DNA of 30,547 nt from a virus (IMGVR_UViG_3300049916_000661:1-30547), one strand, 5' to 3'. Counted from the first letter of the stretch, positions 12,145 to 20,070 are shown. The notes: generated by a model not told the origin, from the letters alone. Numbers and translations: made by a program.

Positions 12145-13017
12145 TTAACTTTCGTTTACAAAGAAGTCTTTTGCTGATTCTACAAGCAAAGCACATCTTT
12201 TGGTTATTAGATAATTCAAGACTTTCATGTTTTTCTTGCCTTGTTGAGATTTATATTTATCCATGATATTAGATTGAATATCTGCAGGGATACAATCTAA
12301 GTCAATCATAAGTTTGTTACGGCAATAGTTTCTGTATTGCTCCTGTGTCATTACATCCTCATCGCAAAGATTTGGATATGCTTTGTACCATTCTTGAATC
12401 CTTTTAGTACGTAAAGGTGTTTGACGTAAACCATCGCTGAATGTGTTATCAGCACTGAGCATGTTTGGTACACCATCACTTACATCGCCTTTACAGATGT
12501 GTTCGAACTTGTAGTAAACAGGATCGTCGACCTTTAAGAAGTTGCGCTTCATAGGACTAAACTGTTTGACGTTTGAATAACGATGCAGTTGAATAAAGTC
12601 TTTATCAGAAGAAACAATCATGACTGGCTCGTTTTGGCCAAATTCTTGAGTAGATTCTACTAGTACACCAATTACATCATCTGCTTCTGCGCGGTCTACG
12701 TGAACTACGGGATAAGGCATTTCTTCTGCGATTTCGTCACGGATGCCATTGAGAAACCCAAAGAACTTGCCCCAATCGAGCGGTGATTCTTCTCGAGATG
12801 ATTTACGCTTTGCTTTGTACTGAGGATACTTTTCCTTACGCCAGGATGTACTATCGCAGGCCAGTATCATAGGGCCATATTCGTCCCTGAATTTGACATT
12901 GTACCTTCGAAGGGAGTTTAATATCATATGACGGATAAGGCTTTCTTCAACCTCGTCCGGACGATCTTGTGAAAATATTGCGGCGATCGCAATACCGCTA
13001 TAATCTACTATTATCAT
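12145..13017 (-). CDS. rnh: T4-type RNase H (FEN-1-like 5' nuclease)
   Basis: This 290-residue protein belongs to the T4 rnh/FEN family that removes RNA primers from lagging-strand fragments. The metal-binding acidic clusters are visible in order: MIIVDYSGIA (Asp5), ACDS (Asp55), DRAEADD (108-114), SSDKD (136-140) and GDVSDGVPN (177-185). The segment RKEKYPQYKAKR after ACDS matches the arch region. Length is close to T4 RNase H (305 residues). It has its own promoter and is coupled to the gene that follows. Confidence 0.92.
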   Translation of the reverse strand: MIIVDYSGIAIAAIFSQDRPDEVEESLIRHMILNSLRRYNVKFRDEYGPMILACDSTSWRKEKYPQYKAKRKSSREESPLDWGKFFGFLNGIRDEIAEEMPYPVVHVDRAEADDVIGVLVESTQEFGQNEPVMIVSSDKDFIQLHRYSNVKQFSPMKRNFLKVDDPVYYKFEHICKGDVSDGVPNMLSADNTFSDGLRQTPLRTKRIQEWYKAYPNLCDEDVMTQEQYRNYCRNKLMIDLDCIPADIQSNIMDKYKSQQGKKNMKVLNYLITKRCALLVESAKDFFVNES

Positions 13018-13034
13018 AATTTAGTCTACTTTTA

Positions 13035-13062
13035 CTTGATTTAGTATCTATTATAAACCAAG
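13035..13062. promoter_or_regulatory. Imperfect inverted repeat around the rnh -10 box
   Basis: CTTGATTTA and TAAACCAAG are 9-bp arms with one mismatch, 10 bp apart, with TATAAT between and under the second arm. This resembles the arrangement at 9098-9119 and could bind a regulator. Confidence 0.3.
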
Positions 13063-13078
13063 TTTGAAGGTTTGTACA
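13050..13078 (-). promoter_or_regulatory. Sigma70-like promoter for rnh
   Basis: TGTACA (13073-13078), 17-bp spacer, TATAAT (13050-13055), about 32 nt before ATG 13017. No strong ribosome-binding site lies between. Confidence 0.7.
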
Positions 13079-13085
13079 CCTATAG

Positions 13086-13514
13086 TTACTCAAAATCTTC
13101 TGGACTAAGATCCTTTAAATGACCTCTGTGAATCTTTCCGCCGAAAAAAGCATTATGATATTCTTCAGGTTTAAGAAGTGCGTGGGTATTCATTTGTTCA
13201 TAGCATTCCATATAACTCATTACTCCTTTAGATTTACATAGATGGATGATTTCACGATGGAAGTGGTCTAGGCCGTTTTGTTCTACAATCAATTTTACGG
13301 TTTCGCTTGACCCACAATACGTTTTCCAATCAGATTCTTTTAAAGATCGACGTTTACGTGTTTTACCTTTTAGAGGTGGTTTAGTTACTTTAGAAAAGAA
13401 GTTCTTTTTTCCAATATATTTCATGCCTGTAGAAGTATCTGTAACTACGTAGACGAACCCTACCGCATCACCTATCATTTCACTAGTAAACTCCTCACCT
13501 TTATAACTCCACAT
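13086..13514 (-). CDS. GIY-YIG-like endonuclease domain protein
   Basis: The 142-residue product opens MWSYKGEEFTSEMIGDAVGF and has GFVYVV...KYIGKK, the two strands of a GIY-YIG-like fold, followed by a basic loop (KGKTRKRRSLKESDWKTYCG) and an acidic/His helix. Similar short proteins (MWxYKGxEFT start) occur in many T4-like phages. Whether it cuts DNA is not known; the canonical catalytic Glu may be the one in HREIIHL. A late TATAAATA box ends 5 nt before the ATG. Confidence 0.7.
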   Translation of the reverse strand: MWSYKGEEFTSEMIGDAVGFVYVVTDTSTGMKYIGKKNFFSKVTKPPLKGKTRKRRSLKESDWKTYCGSSETVKLIVEQNGLDHFHREIIHLCKSKGVMSYMECYEQMNTHALLKPEEYHNAFFGGKIHRGHLKDLSPEDFE

Positions 13515-13518
13515 AGAG

Positions 13519-14130
13519 TTATTTATATTGCAGTAAACGATAGTCAGCTTCGTATCTATTTTCGATTAGTTCTGTAATTTCTTTAGATACATTTACCACT
13601 TCTTTAACTGATGCGTTTTCAGGTTTTATGACTTTAGGATAAAGTATATTGCAGCGATTAAATATTAGTTCTCTCGCCTTTTCCCAATCTTTTTCAAATG
13701 ATTCCATTTTTACAATAAAGTTTAATCTTTTTAAGTTTAAATCGTATGTCTGTGATCGAAAATGTTGATCGCCTGTTTCATCTTTTATTTTGCAAACTTT
13801 TTTAATAAAATCTTCAAATGGTAACTTATAGGGAATATTGTGTCTTTTAATAAAGGGCCGAAAAGGTTTATCATTTACTTTATCTCTCCAACAACTTATC
13901 AAGCGTTTTTCTGGATTTCTACAAAACCCAATGACTAAATAATCATCTGGTATAGAATTCTTATCGCAGTATTTCCATTTTTTATCAGGCCACTTAAATA
14001 CGCGTTCTTTTTCATTTTCATCACATAATAGATCAACTAACAATCTTTTAATCGTAGTATTTCCTGCTTTACATATAAACTGAAAGCATACTCTGTGTTC
14101 GTGAATTAAACAGTTGTTTGGATCAGGCAT
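13519..14130 (-). CDS. Sulfotransferase family protein
   Basis: A 203-residue protein with the carbohydrate-type (Sulfotransfer_2) pattern. The 5'-phosphosulfate loop appears as CKAGNTTIKRLL (Lys21, Thr25/26), the 3'-phosphate site as GFCRNPEKRLISCW (Arg71, Ser79), and the downstream D-x-H-F-R-S-Q element also fits, as does KMESFEKDW. It would move sulfate from PAPS to a sugar or protein hydroxyl. I start at ATG 14130 after GGAAG; the frame's upstream TTG (14145) has no ribosome-binding site. It overlaps the glycosyltransferase gene by 25 nt, which suggests joint work on a glycan. Phage sulfotransferases are uncommon. Confidence 0.75.
   Translation of the reverse strand: MPDPNNCLIHEHRVCFQFICKAGNTTIKRLLVDLLCDENEKERVFKWPDKKWKYCDKNSIPDDYLVIGFCRNPEKRLISCWRDKVNDKPFRPFIKRHNIPYKLPFEDFIKKVCKIKDETGDQHFRSQTYDLNLKRLNFIVKMESFEKDWEKARELIFNRCNILYPKVIKPENASVKEVVNVSKEITELIENRYEADYRLLQYK
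13520..13527 (-). promoter_or_regulatory. Late promoter box overlapping a stop codon
   Basis: TATAAATA, then ACTCT, then ATG 13514. The last bases of the box are part of the sulfotransferase stop codon (13519-13521). Confidence 0.55.
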
Positions 14131-14819
14131 TTGGGTAACTTCCAATTATGTAGTTTTGTTGCGATCGCTCTTTCATAAATTTTTTTAAAATGTGGATCGT
14201 TTTTCCAGCCTTTTGGCCACGCTTGTGTTTGCGCATATTCTGATTTTGCCCATTTTGTGTGAATAAAAAGAGGCTCGTTTGTTTTTATTGTTTTGTGAGG
14301 ACGCAATGTACCTTGTTCTATCGCTTCACTATTTGCACCATTTATATAATTAGCTTTCTTATATAATCTTACTTCAGCCGCACAAAATTCTCTATCACCA
14401 ATATGATATACGTCTTTAACTACGTCGACTCCAGAAAAACAAAGGGAAGCATTATTTTTAATTGCATTTTTAAACCAGTTTTTGCAGGTGGCCATTGCAA
14501 TCATATCTCCATCCCATTTACAAACCCACTCGCATGTTGCTTTACTAAAACACCAATTGTAAAAATAAGCACGAGCATATTTATCATAAGGTTGTTTAAA
14601 ATGACCTGGACCGTTTGGACGACTTTCGTGTTCATAGTGATAATATTTTATCTTATCATATTTAGAACACCAATCTTTACAAATTTGAGTTGTATTGTCT
14701 TTTTGAACTCCTTGCGTGCATAATAATATTTCGTCAAAAATATCAATAACTGATTCTAAACATTTTGGAAGCCATTCTGCTTCGTTACTTAATCTTATAA
14801 CCGCCGCAATATCATTCAT
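14106..14819 (-). CDS. GT-A-type glycosyltransferase (family 2-like)
   Basis: The start ATG 14819 overlaps the zinc-ribbon stop; the 237-residue product begins MNDIAAVIRLSNEAEWLPKC, typical of family-2 glycosyltransferases (beta strand, then nucleotide-binding loop with LESVIDIFDEILLC). The metal-binding D-x-D is in KWDGDMIAM (Asp103/Asp105). The rest has HTKWAKSEYAQTQAWPKGW, an acceptor-side segment. Together with the next gene (sulfotransferase) it may build or sulfate a surface glycan of host or virion. Substrate unknown. Confidence 0.75.
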   Translation of the reverse strand: MNDIAAVIRLSNEAEWLPKCLESVIDIFDEILLCTQGVQKDNTTQICKDWCSKYDKIKYYHYEHESRPNGPGHFKQPYDKYARAYFYNWCFSKATCEWVCKWDGDMIAMATCKNWFKNAIKNNASLCFSGVDVVKDVYHIGDREFCAAEVRLYKKANYINGANSEAIEQGTLRPHKTIKTNEPLFIHTKWAKSEYAQTQAWPKGWKNDPHFKKIYERAIATKLHNWKLPKCLIQTTV

Positions 14820-14967
14820 CCCACTCAATGTCTTCTGGTTCGCCATTGAACTCTTCTGCACACATCGGACAGAAGTTAGGTTCTAAAAAGTCAGGTGATT
14901 CTTCTTCATCAAATTCGATGTGGACGTGGATTTTGCATCTGGCACAATATAGTTTTTCAGCGTACAT
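14812..14967 (-). CDS. 51-residue zinc-ribbon protein
   Basis: The product has two CxxC knuckles, YCARC (Cys8, Cys11) and FCPMC (Cys33, Cys36), separated by an acidic stretch with HVH, and ends acidic (NGEPEDIEWDE). This is a small zinc ribbon. It starts just after NrdA (14971) and overlaps the glycosyltransferase start. Role unknown; a NrdA-linked function is only suggested by position. Confidence 0.7.
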   Translation of the reverse strand: MYAEKLYCARCKIHVHIEFDEEESPDFLEPNFCPMCAEEFNGEPEDIEWDE

Positions 14968-14970
14968 ATA

Positions 14971-16605
14971 TTAACCTTCGCAGGAAGTGCAGGTGAGTAG
15001 ATTCCTCGATAATTCCTGTGAAGGATTAGTTCCACGATGATAGTAAAGTGTCTTTACACCTTGTTCCCAAGCGTAAATCAAAAGTTGATTTGTATCACGC
15101 GGTGGTGTCTTTGGATGAATCATTAGATTAATACTCTGTGATTGATCAATGAATTTTTGTCTTATACTCGTTTGTAGTATAATTTCCTTTTGTGATATTT
15201 CACCAAACGTTTTGAATACGTCTTTTTCATGATCTGACAAGAACATAAGATGTTGAACACTTCCACCGGTTACAAGAATAGATTTCCAAACGTCTTGTGT
15301 ATCGTGTCCGTAATTGTTTAAGACTTCTTTAAGGTGAGGATTCTTATAAGTAAACTTACCTTTTGCGAGATCTTTAACAAAGTAATTACTGTTTAGAGGT
15401 TCAACGCTTGGTGATACTTGACCAAGAATAAAAGAACTCGAAGTAGTAGGTGCAATTGCTTGCGTTGTCATATTCCTACGACCTGCACCTTTAAGTTTTT
15501 CTGGTTCTCCTAGTGTCTTAGCCATTTCGCTTGAAGCGATCATGCTTTCAGATTCAATGTGCTTAAAGATATCACTTGTTAGCATTTTTGCTTGAAGATC
15601 TTCAAACGCAATACTTTTACTCTGGAGATATGAATGCCAACCAAGTACACCAATACCAATTGCACGTTGTTCAATTGAGAATTTACGCGGTGCATCCATA
15701 AATGGTAAACCTTCTGTCTTTTCAATAAACTCTTCAATCACGGTGTCAAGAAACTTTGTCATTACTTGAACTGCATCTGTTTCTTTCCAATCATCATAGT
15801 GTAATAGGTTCATTGAAGATAGACAACACACAAATGATTCTTCTTTATTTGTCGATAAACAAATTTCAGAGCATAAGTTAGATGCGTAGATTTTACCACT
15901 TTCTTTTGGTTTATTCTTATTCACTGTGTCGCTAAACATAATATAAGGATAACCACTTTCATATCGTTTTTGAATTACTTTACCCCAAATCTTACGCTTT
16001 TCTTTGTCGCCATCAAGCATTTCTTTCATAAAGCTATCAGGCACTGTAACCCCAATTGACATATTTTGAATAGGATGACCATCACCGCGTATTTGAAGAA
16101 ACTCAAGAATATCAGGATGATCAATTGGCATATAACCTGCAAATGAACCACGACGTACGTTTGACTGAGAAACAACGTTAGTCATAGTTTCATATAACTC
16201 CATAAAATGAACAGGTCCGTTTGAATTACCACCTGCAGAAATTTCAGATCCACGACTACGCAGTGATCCAAAGTATGCAGATGTTCCTCCACCCATCTTA
16301 GTCATCATGCCGACCTCGGCCTGTTTACCTAAAATAGATTCCATCGTATCGTCGATGTATGATCCAAAGCAAGAAATGGGTAAGCCACGTTTAAGCCCAT
16401 AGTTTGCCCAGATAGGAGAGGCCAGTGAATACCAACCCTTCTTCATATAGTCTTCAAACTTATCGGCGAAACCATCTTCACCCAAAGTTCTTTGCGCCTT
16501 TAACGCAATTTGTCTTATACGTTTTTCGGGTGTAACACCTTCTGTTAAGTAACCACGCTCAAGAAATAAACGCGAGTCTTTGTTCAACCAATAATAATCT
16601 TCCAT
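14971..16605 (-). CDS. nrdA: Ribonucleotide reductase large subunit, short form
   Basis: This is the class I alpha subunit, which reduces ribonucleoside diphosphates together with NrdB. The active-site set is complete: Cys79 (ISCFGS), Asn243-Leu-Cys245-Ser-Glu247, Cys260 (VCCLSS), Tyr521-Tyr522 (TLYYHRG) for radical transfer, and the C-terminal Cys539-x-x-Cys542 for re-reduction. At 544 residues it lacks the roughly 100-residue N-terminal ATP-cone and more of the N-terminus found in the 760-residue E. coli enzyme, so inhibition by dATP through the cone should be absent. NrdB is encoded just upstream in the same operon. Confidence 0.95.
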   Translation of the reverse strand: MEDYYWLNKDSRLFLERGYLTEGVTPEKRIRQIALKAQRTLGEDGFADKFEDYMKKGWYSLASPIWANYGLKRGLPISCFGSYIDDTMESILGKQAEVGMMTKMGGGTSAYFGSLRSRGSEISAGGNSNGPVHFMELYETMTNVVSQSNVRRGSFAGYMPIDHPDILEFLQIRGDGHPIQNMSIGVTVPDSFMKEMLDGDKEKRKIWGKVIQKRYESGYPYIMFSDTVNKNKPKESGKIYASNLCSEICLSTNKEESFVCCLSSMNLLHYDDWKETDAVQVMTKFLDTVIEEFIEKTEGLPFMDAPRKFSIEQRAIGIGVLGWHSYLQSKSIAFEDLQAKMLTSDIFKHIESESMIASSEMAKTLGEPEKLKGAGRRNMTTQAIAPTTSSSFILGQVSPSVEPLNSNYFVKDLAKGKFTYKNPHLKEVLNNYGHDTQDVWKSILVTGGSVQHLMFLSDHEKDVFKTFGEISQKEIILQTSIRQKFIDQSQSINLMIHPKTPPRDTNQLLIYAWEQGVKTLYYHRGTNPSQELSRNLLTCTSCEG

Positions 16606-16620
16606 AATATATCTATACCT

Positions 16621-17598
16621 TTAAAATAGGTCGTCTTCGTCGTATGATTTGTCTTTCTTCGAATATTCTGTTGGACGTTTAAAGAAGAAGTCAGTAGCAG
16701 TATTGCCAAGTACATCTTCATCAAACCATTCTGTTTTTGCAAGTAATTCTTTATCGATATCATCAAACACTGGCTCAATACCAATCTGTGTTAATGAGTC
16801 ATTTAACCGGTTTTTAATAAAGTTATGCATGATAGGAGAACTGAGGTGCTCCGATTGATAACCATTTACCGACCACTCGATAATCTTTGCTTCTGCGTTA
16901 AACGCTTCAACACACTCAGAGCGAATACGTTGAATAAGTTCTTCATCAAAAAGCTCAGGGTGTTCTTCGCGAATAACGTTTACTAACTTTACACCTACCA
17001 TAGCATGAATCATTTCTTCCTTTGAAGTATACGCTACTTGTTGAGCAACGTCTTTTAATTGATTTTTGAAACGATTAAAGTAGTTAATGGTGTAGAATTG
17101 TGAAAACAACGAAACGTTTTCTACGTATAAAGTAAACAAAATAAGCGAATAAACATATTGCTTCTTTGAATCTTTATAATACTTATGTAGATACTTGCGT
17201 AAATACTTTACACGATTTTGAATAATAGGAAGTTGAAGATTGTCTTCAAACACATCTTCCATATCTAAAATATCGATGAGTCGTTCATAAGCGTTGTTAT
17301 GAATAACTTCTACATTGGCCATCACATAACCAAGATCGGTAATTGATGGGTGAGGTAGGTTTTGACCTACGTTTGCCCAAAAGGTTTTGACCGCAACCTC
17401 AATTTGTGCGATCGCTGAAAGACAACGTGTGACCATTTCACGTTCGTCTTCTGACATATTAACTTTAAAGTCTTGGACATCTGATTGAAAATTAAATTCT
17501 TTATCAGTCCAAAAGCCATTGTGCATAGCTTGTATAAAATTTTCGGTCCACGGATAGTGATCTGGTTTTCTAGATATTTGTTCTACGAATATTGACAT
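16621..17598 (-). CDS. nrdB: Ribonucleotide reductase small subunit
   Basis: The 325-residue class I beta subunit, which makes the radical used by NrdA. Diiron ligands in order are Glu67 (QIEVAVKTFW, the place of Asp84 in E. coli), Glu97 and His100 (EVIHNNAY), Glu160 (YVENVSLF), Glu195 and His198 (EEMIHAM). Tyr104, four residues after His100, is at the radical position. The acidic C-terminal tail YDEDDLF should dock into NrdA. A TGTACA-17-TATAAT promoter precedes it, and nrdA follows 15 nt after its stop. Confidence 0.95.
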   Translation of the reverse strand: MSIFVEQISRKPDHYPWTENFIQAMHNGFWTDKEFNFQSDVQDFKVNMSEDEREMVTRCLSAIAQIEVAVKTFWANVGQNLPHPSITDLGYVMANVEVIHNNAYERLIDILDMEDVFEDNLQLPIIQNRVKYLRKYLHKYYKDSKKQYVYSLILFTLYVENVSLFSQFYTINYFNRFKNQLKDVAQQVAYTSKEEMIHAMVGVKLVNVIREEHPELFDEELIQRIRSECVEAFNAEAKIIEWSVNGYQSEHLSSPIMHNFIKNRLNDSLTQIGIEPVFDDIDKELLAKTEWFDEDVLGNTATDFFFKRPTEYSKKDKSYDEDDLF

Positions 17599-17631
17599 AT
17601 GGTTAGGCTCTTCTTTATTAGTTAAGGATTA

Positions 17632-17660
17632 ATTATACCACAAGTAACGTTACATGTACA
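17632..17660 (-). promoter_or_regulatory. Sigma70-like promoter for nrdB-nrdA
   Basis: TGTACA (17655-17660), 17-bp spacer, and TATAAT (17632-17637) preceded by TGG, an extended -10. Predicted leader about 27 nt before ATG 17598. Confidence 0.7.
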
Positions 17661-17668
17661 CAACAAAT

Positions 17669-17959
17669 TTACTCATTTGCTGCCTTTGGTCTAATCGATC
17701 TTAGAGCGCCATTTTCTGAATTTCGTAGAATTATTACTGAACCTGTATTTTTGCGATGATAATCATATATAGATTTTTCAACATCATCTTGCAAATTAAG
17801 ATATTTTTTCCATCTTTCAAATTTTGTACGGCCTGCTTGGAAGCGATTAAACGTTTCAGACGAAACATCAAACTGACGATATACTCTTTTATCCTTATCA
17901 ACGCCTAAGGGCTTATCAGCAATTGCGACAGCTGACGTCGTAGTAGAATCTTTTATCAT
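17669..17959 (-). CDS. Conserved T4-like small protein
   Basis: A 96-residue soluble protein with RVYRQFDVSSETFNRFQAGR, KFERWKKYLNL, and ends with SVIILRNSENGALRSIRPK. I recall relatives with F-x-x-G-R-x-K-F-E-R-W and S-V-I-[IL]-[RK]-N in marine T4-like phages; function unknown. The start overlaps the stop of the upstream gene (ATGA). Confidence 0.6.
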   Translation of the reverse strand: MIKDSTTTSAVAIADKPLGVDKDKRVYRQFDVSSETFNRFQAGRTKFERWKKYLNLQDDVEKSIYDYHRKNTGSVIILRNSENGALRSIRPKAANE

Positions 17960-18534
17960 CGGTAAATGTCCTCTTGTGTAACATAAATTACTTGTTTTGT
18001 TTTTGTGTGATTTGCTTTATATACCTTATGGCCTAATATAGAGCCATGAGGTGCAGATTCCACGATGTTAACCCAAGTATCTTTCTTTGCGAGTAGTTCG
18101 CCGGTCTTGGGTAACGCAATGTCGCGGGCCAGTGCGTATTTACCTGTTTCTATGTCTCCGTTTTCAGTCAAATACCATTCGTTGATTTCAGCGGTATAAT
18201 TACTTAAATCATACCCTGTTGCTTCCTTAATGACCTTTACTAATTTATTGTCTGTTATGCCAGTGTGCTCTCTAATTAAGAAAAGAGCTCCTAGATAAGA
18301 GGCAAGGGTCGACCTGCCGAGTGGAAGCTTATTTATCAATCTTTTGATATTGAAGACTAATCTATGGAATATATTATAAGCAGCTTTTTCTTTATCATTT
18401 TCTGGTTTTTTTAAAACTTTACCGTCTTTATCTATTAGCCCTAATTTAAACGCGGTTGTCCTATTCCACTTGGTGGTTAACAAACGCAAAAATCTTAGTG
18501 CGTAAAAAAAGTCTGGTCCTTTTAAAAATCCCAT
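17956..18534 (-). CDS. Conserved T4-like protein of unknown function
   Basis: A 192-residue protein beginning MGFLKGPDFFYALRFLRLL, followed by TAFKLGLIDKDGKVLKKP, FHRLVFNIKRLINKLP and LASYLGALFLIREHTG. This series of motifs marks a protein family conserved in many T4-like phages. The C-terminal 70 residues contain an SH3- or barrel-like segment (PHGSILGHKVYKANHTKTKQ). Function unknown. It starts one base before the upstream gene's end (18536), so they are coupled. Confidence 0.7.
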   Translation of the reverse strand: MGFLKGPDFFYALRFLRLLTTKWNRTTAFKLGLIDKDGKVLKKPENDKEKAAYNIFHRLVFNIKRLINKLPLGRSTLASYLGALFLIREHTGITDNKLVKVIKEATGYDLSNYTAEINEWYLTENGDIETGKYALARDIALPKTGELLAKKDTWVNIVESAPHGSILGHKVYKANHTKTKQVIYVTQEDIYR

Positions 18535-18535
18535 T

Positions 18536-18904
18536 TTATAATTCTTTCAGTTTCTTGGCTATGCTTAAATCTATATTTATATTTTTATGTAAGTTCTCTG
18601 GCAAATAATGCAAATAAACTAAAAATGTTTTTAGCGTCGGCCATAGGTTTGTATCTACTTTATGAAATATCATTCTATTAGCCGCACCAATTTCAAAAAC
18701 ATTATAAATCGTTATAATGTGATTTAGCAATAATCGTTCTTGTATTTTACCGGTGTCGCGATACCTTCTAAGAAGTCTTACTACATATTTGAATTTAGCA
18801 ACATCATCATAAAAATCTTGTACATCTAAGCACGAGCTATTTCTATAATGATTGGCCGCATATATTTCAAAGTTCGCATTATTTAGTTCATCAAATAGTT
18901 GCAT
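18536..18904 (-). CDS. Conserved T4-like protein of unknown function
   Basis: A 122-residue helical protein: MQLFDELNNANFEIYAANHY, DVQDFYDDVAKFKYVVRLLR, LLLNHIITIYNVFEIGAANR and LWPTLKTFLVYLHYLP. The pairing with the downstream 192-residue gene and these motifs recur, as I recall, across marine T4-like phages; no function is established. A TATAAATA box ends 8 nt before ATG 18904, so it is a late gene; no ribosome-binding site is visible. Confidence 0.7.
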   Translation of the reverse strand: MQLFDELNNANFEIYAANHYRNSSCLDVQDFYDDVAKFKYVVRLLRRYRDTGKIQERLLLNHIITIYNVFEIGAANRMIFHKVDTNLWPTLKTFLVYLHYLPENLHKNINIDLSIAKKLKEL

Positions 18905-18912
18905 TACAAAAT

Positions 18913-18920
18913 TATTTATA
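18913..18920 (-). promoter_or_regulatory. Late promoter box
   Basis: TATAAATA, 8 nt before ATG 18904. It lies in the 21-bp gap after the stop of the 375-residue gene. Confidence 0.55.
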
Positions 18921-18925
18921 CCTCT

Positions 18926-20053
18926 TTAAGAAGCTTGCGATGATTGTACACCCAACTCATAAAGTTGAAAATCCGCAGTGTCTTTTTTGTAAGGATTCTT
19001 TTTCTTTCCTTTATCTTTTTCTCCAGCTTGATAAGCTTCAGAATCTTCAACTTGTTTTGCAAGTTTATTATTGATAAAGATTTTTGAAAGCATGCCATCA
19101 ACATCGCGTTTTGTTACTTTAGTGTCTCCACCTTTTACAAAAACTTCTGGTTTAACTGCTTCTTCAAGATCAGCTGCTTCTTCAACTTCAATTGATTCGT
19201 CCTTTGGCATTTCGTCATATATTTTTTGAACGAACTTGATAACATCATTCGCACTAGAAAAGTATTCTTCGTAATCTTTACCTTTACCGTTTGTACGATC
19301 ATCGTGAGTAACTACTATACCTTTTTTACCACCAAGTCGAAGAATGATGATGTTGAAAATAGTAAGATTGATAAATGCAGTACCATATTTTTTAGAGATA
19401 TCAAGCTTAGCACCTGATAGATTCTTTTTGGCCCACTTCATTACCTTTTCGATGTCGCCAAAGTTTGCAGCTTCTTGAAGTTCAACTGATTCTTCAATCT
19501 CTACTTCTTCCTTTTTGGCAAGGATCTTTTCAGCAGCATCTTGCCCGATTTCTACAGGATACTTTTTACCGTCAAACTCAAATTCATCTTCACCAGCAAG
19601 TTTAGCTTTAGCGGCAGCTGCAGTAAATTCATTGCCTTCTTTAGTAAAATCACTTGATTCTTGCATACCAGCAGCAACTTTCATTGCTTTTTCGATGTTA
19701 CTAACTGAACCTTCAAATCCCATTACGTGGAATTCTTTACCGCCGCGCTTCATTACAACTGGGTTGCTTATTGGCTTAATTTTAAGCTTCTTAGCCATCG
19801 ACTGGAATTTAACTAATCCGTCTTTTGTTGAAAAACCAAAGAAATTATCTACGGCTTCTGCAAGATTTTCTTCAGTTTGCTTTTCGCTTTCTGGATTCTT
19901 TTTCTTATCGACAACGTGGTCGTCGTGTGCTGCTTTATCAGCAGGTGCGATTTCAGTTTCAGAAATCTTTTTTTCTAATTGTACGTCGGGAGCTAAAACT
20001 TCTTTTACCGCTTCAGCCACAGACAGTGTATCTTTGTTTTGATGTAAGTTCAT
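18926..20053 (-). CDS. Putative head-internal polyprotein with three cleavage sites
   Basis: A 375-residue protein with no TM helix and alternating lysine- and glutamate-rich parts. Acidic linkers carry three sites that match the T4 gp21 prohead-protease consensus [LI]-x-E|[AGS]: LAE|A (64-66), LQE|A (192-194) and LEE|A (296-298). Cutting there would release fragments of about 128, 104 and 77 residues, each a small alpha/beta domain (for example RRLGGKKGIVVTHDD-like strands in the second). The end, GKKKNPYKKDTADFQLYELG, is a tail type seen in marine phage proteins. AAAGGA and a TATAAATA box precede the start. Function unknown. Confidence 0.6.
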   Translation of the reverse strand: MNLHQNKDTLSVAEAVKEVLAPDVQLEKKISETEIAPADKAAHDDHVVDKKKNPESEKQTEENLAEAVDNFFGFSTKDGLVKFQSMAKKLKIKPISNPVVMKRGGKEFHVMGFEGSVSNIEKAMKVAAGMQESSDFTKEGNEFTAAAAKAKLAGEDEFEFDGKKYPVEIGQDAAEKILAKKEEVEIEESVELQEAANFGDIEKVMKWAKKNLSGAKLDISKKYGTAFINLTIFNIIILRLGGKKGIVVTHDDRTNGKGKDYEEYFSSANDVIKFVQKIYDEMPKDESIEVEEAADLEEAVKPEVFVKGGDTKVTKRDVDGMLSKIFINNKLAKQVEDSEAYQAGEKDKGKKKNPYKKDTADFQLYELGVQSSQAS

Positions 20054-20070
20054 GTGTTTATTCCTTTATG

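Noticed and set aside
13086-13514. GIY-YIG-like gene as proof of a homing intron
   Set aside because: No neighbouring gene is split; rnh, nrdA and nrdB are all uninterrupted, so it is a free-standing gene.
14971-16605. NrdA as a truncated pseudogene
   Set aside because: All catalytic and radical-transfer residues and the C-terminal CxxC are present, and it is directly followed by intact nrdB upstream in the operon; the short form is a natural variant.
19515-20042. Plus-strand frame opposite the 375-residue gene
   Set aside because: Composition (Ser/Ala/Leu-rich) is that of an antisense shadow, without its own start signals.
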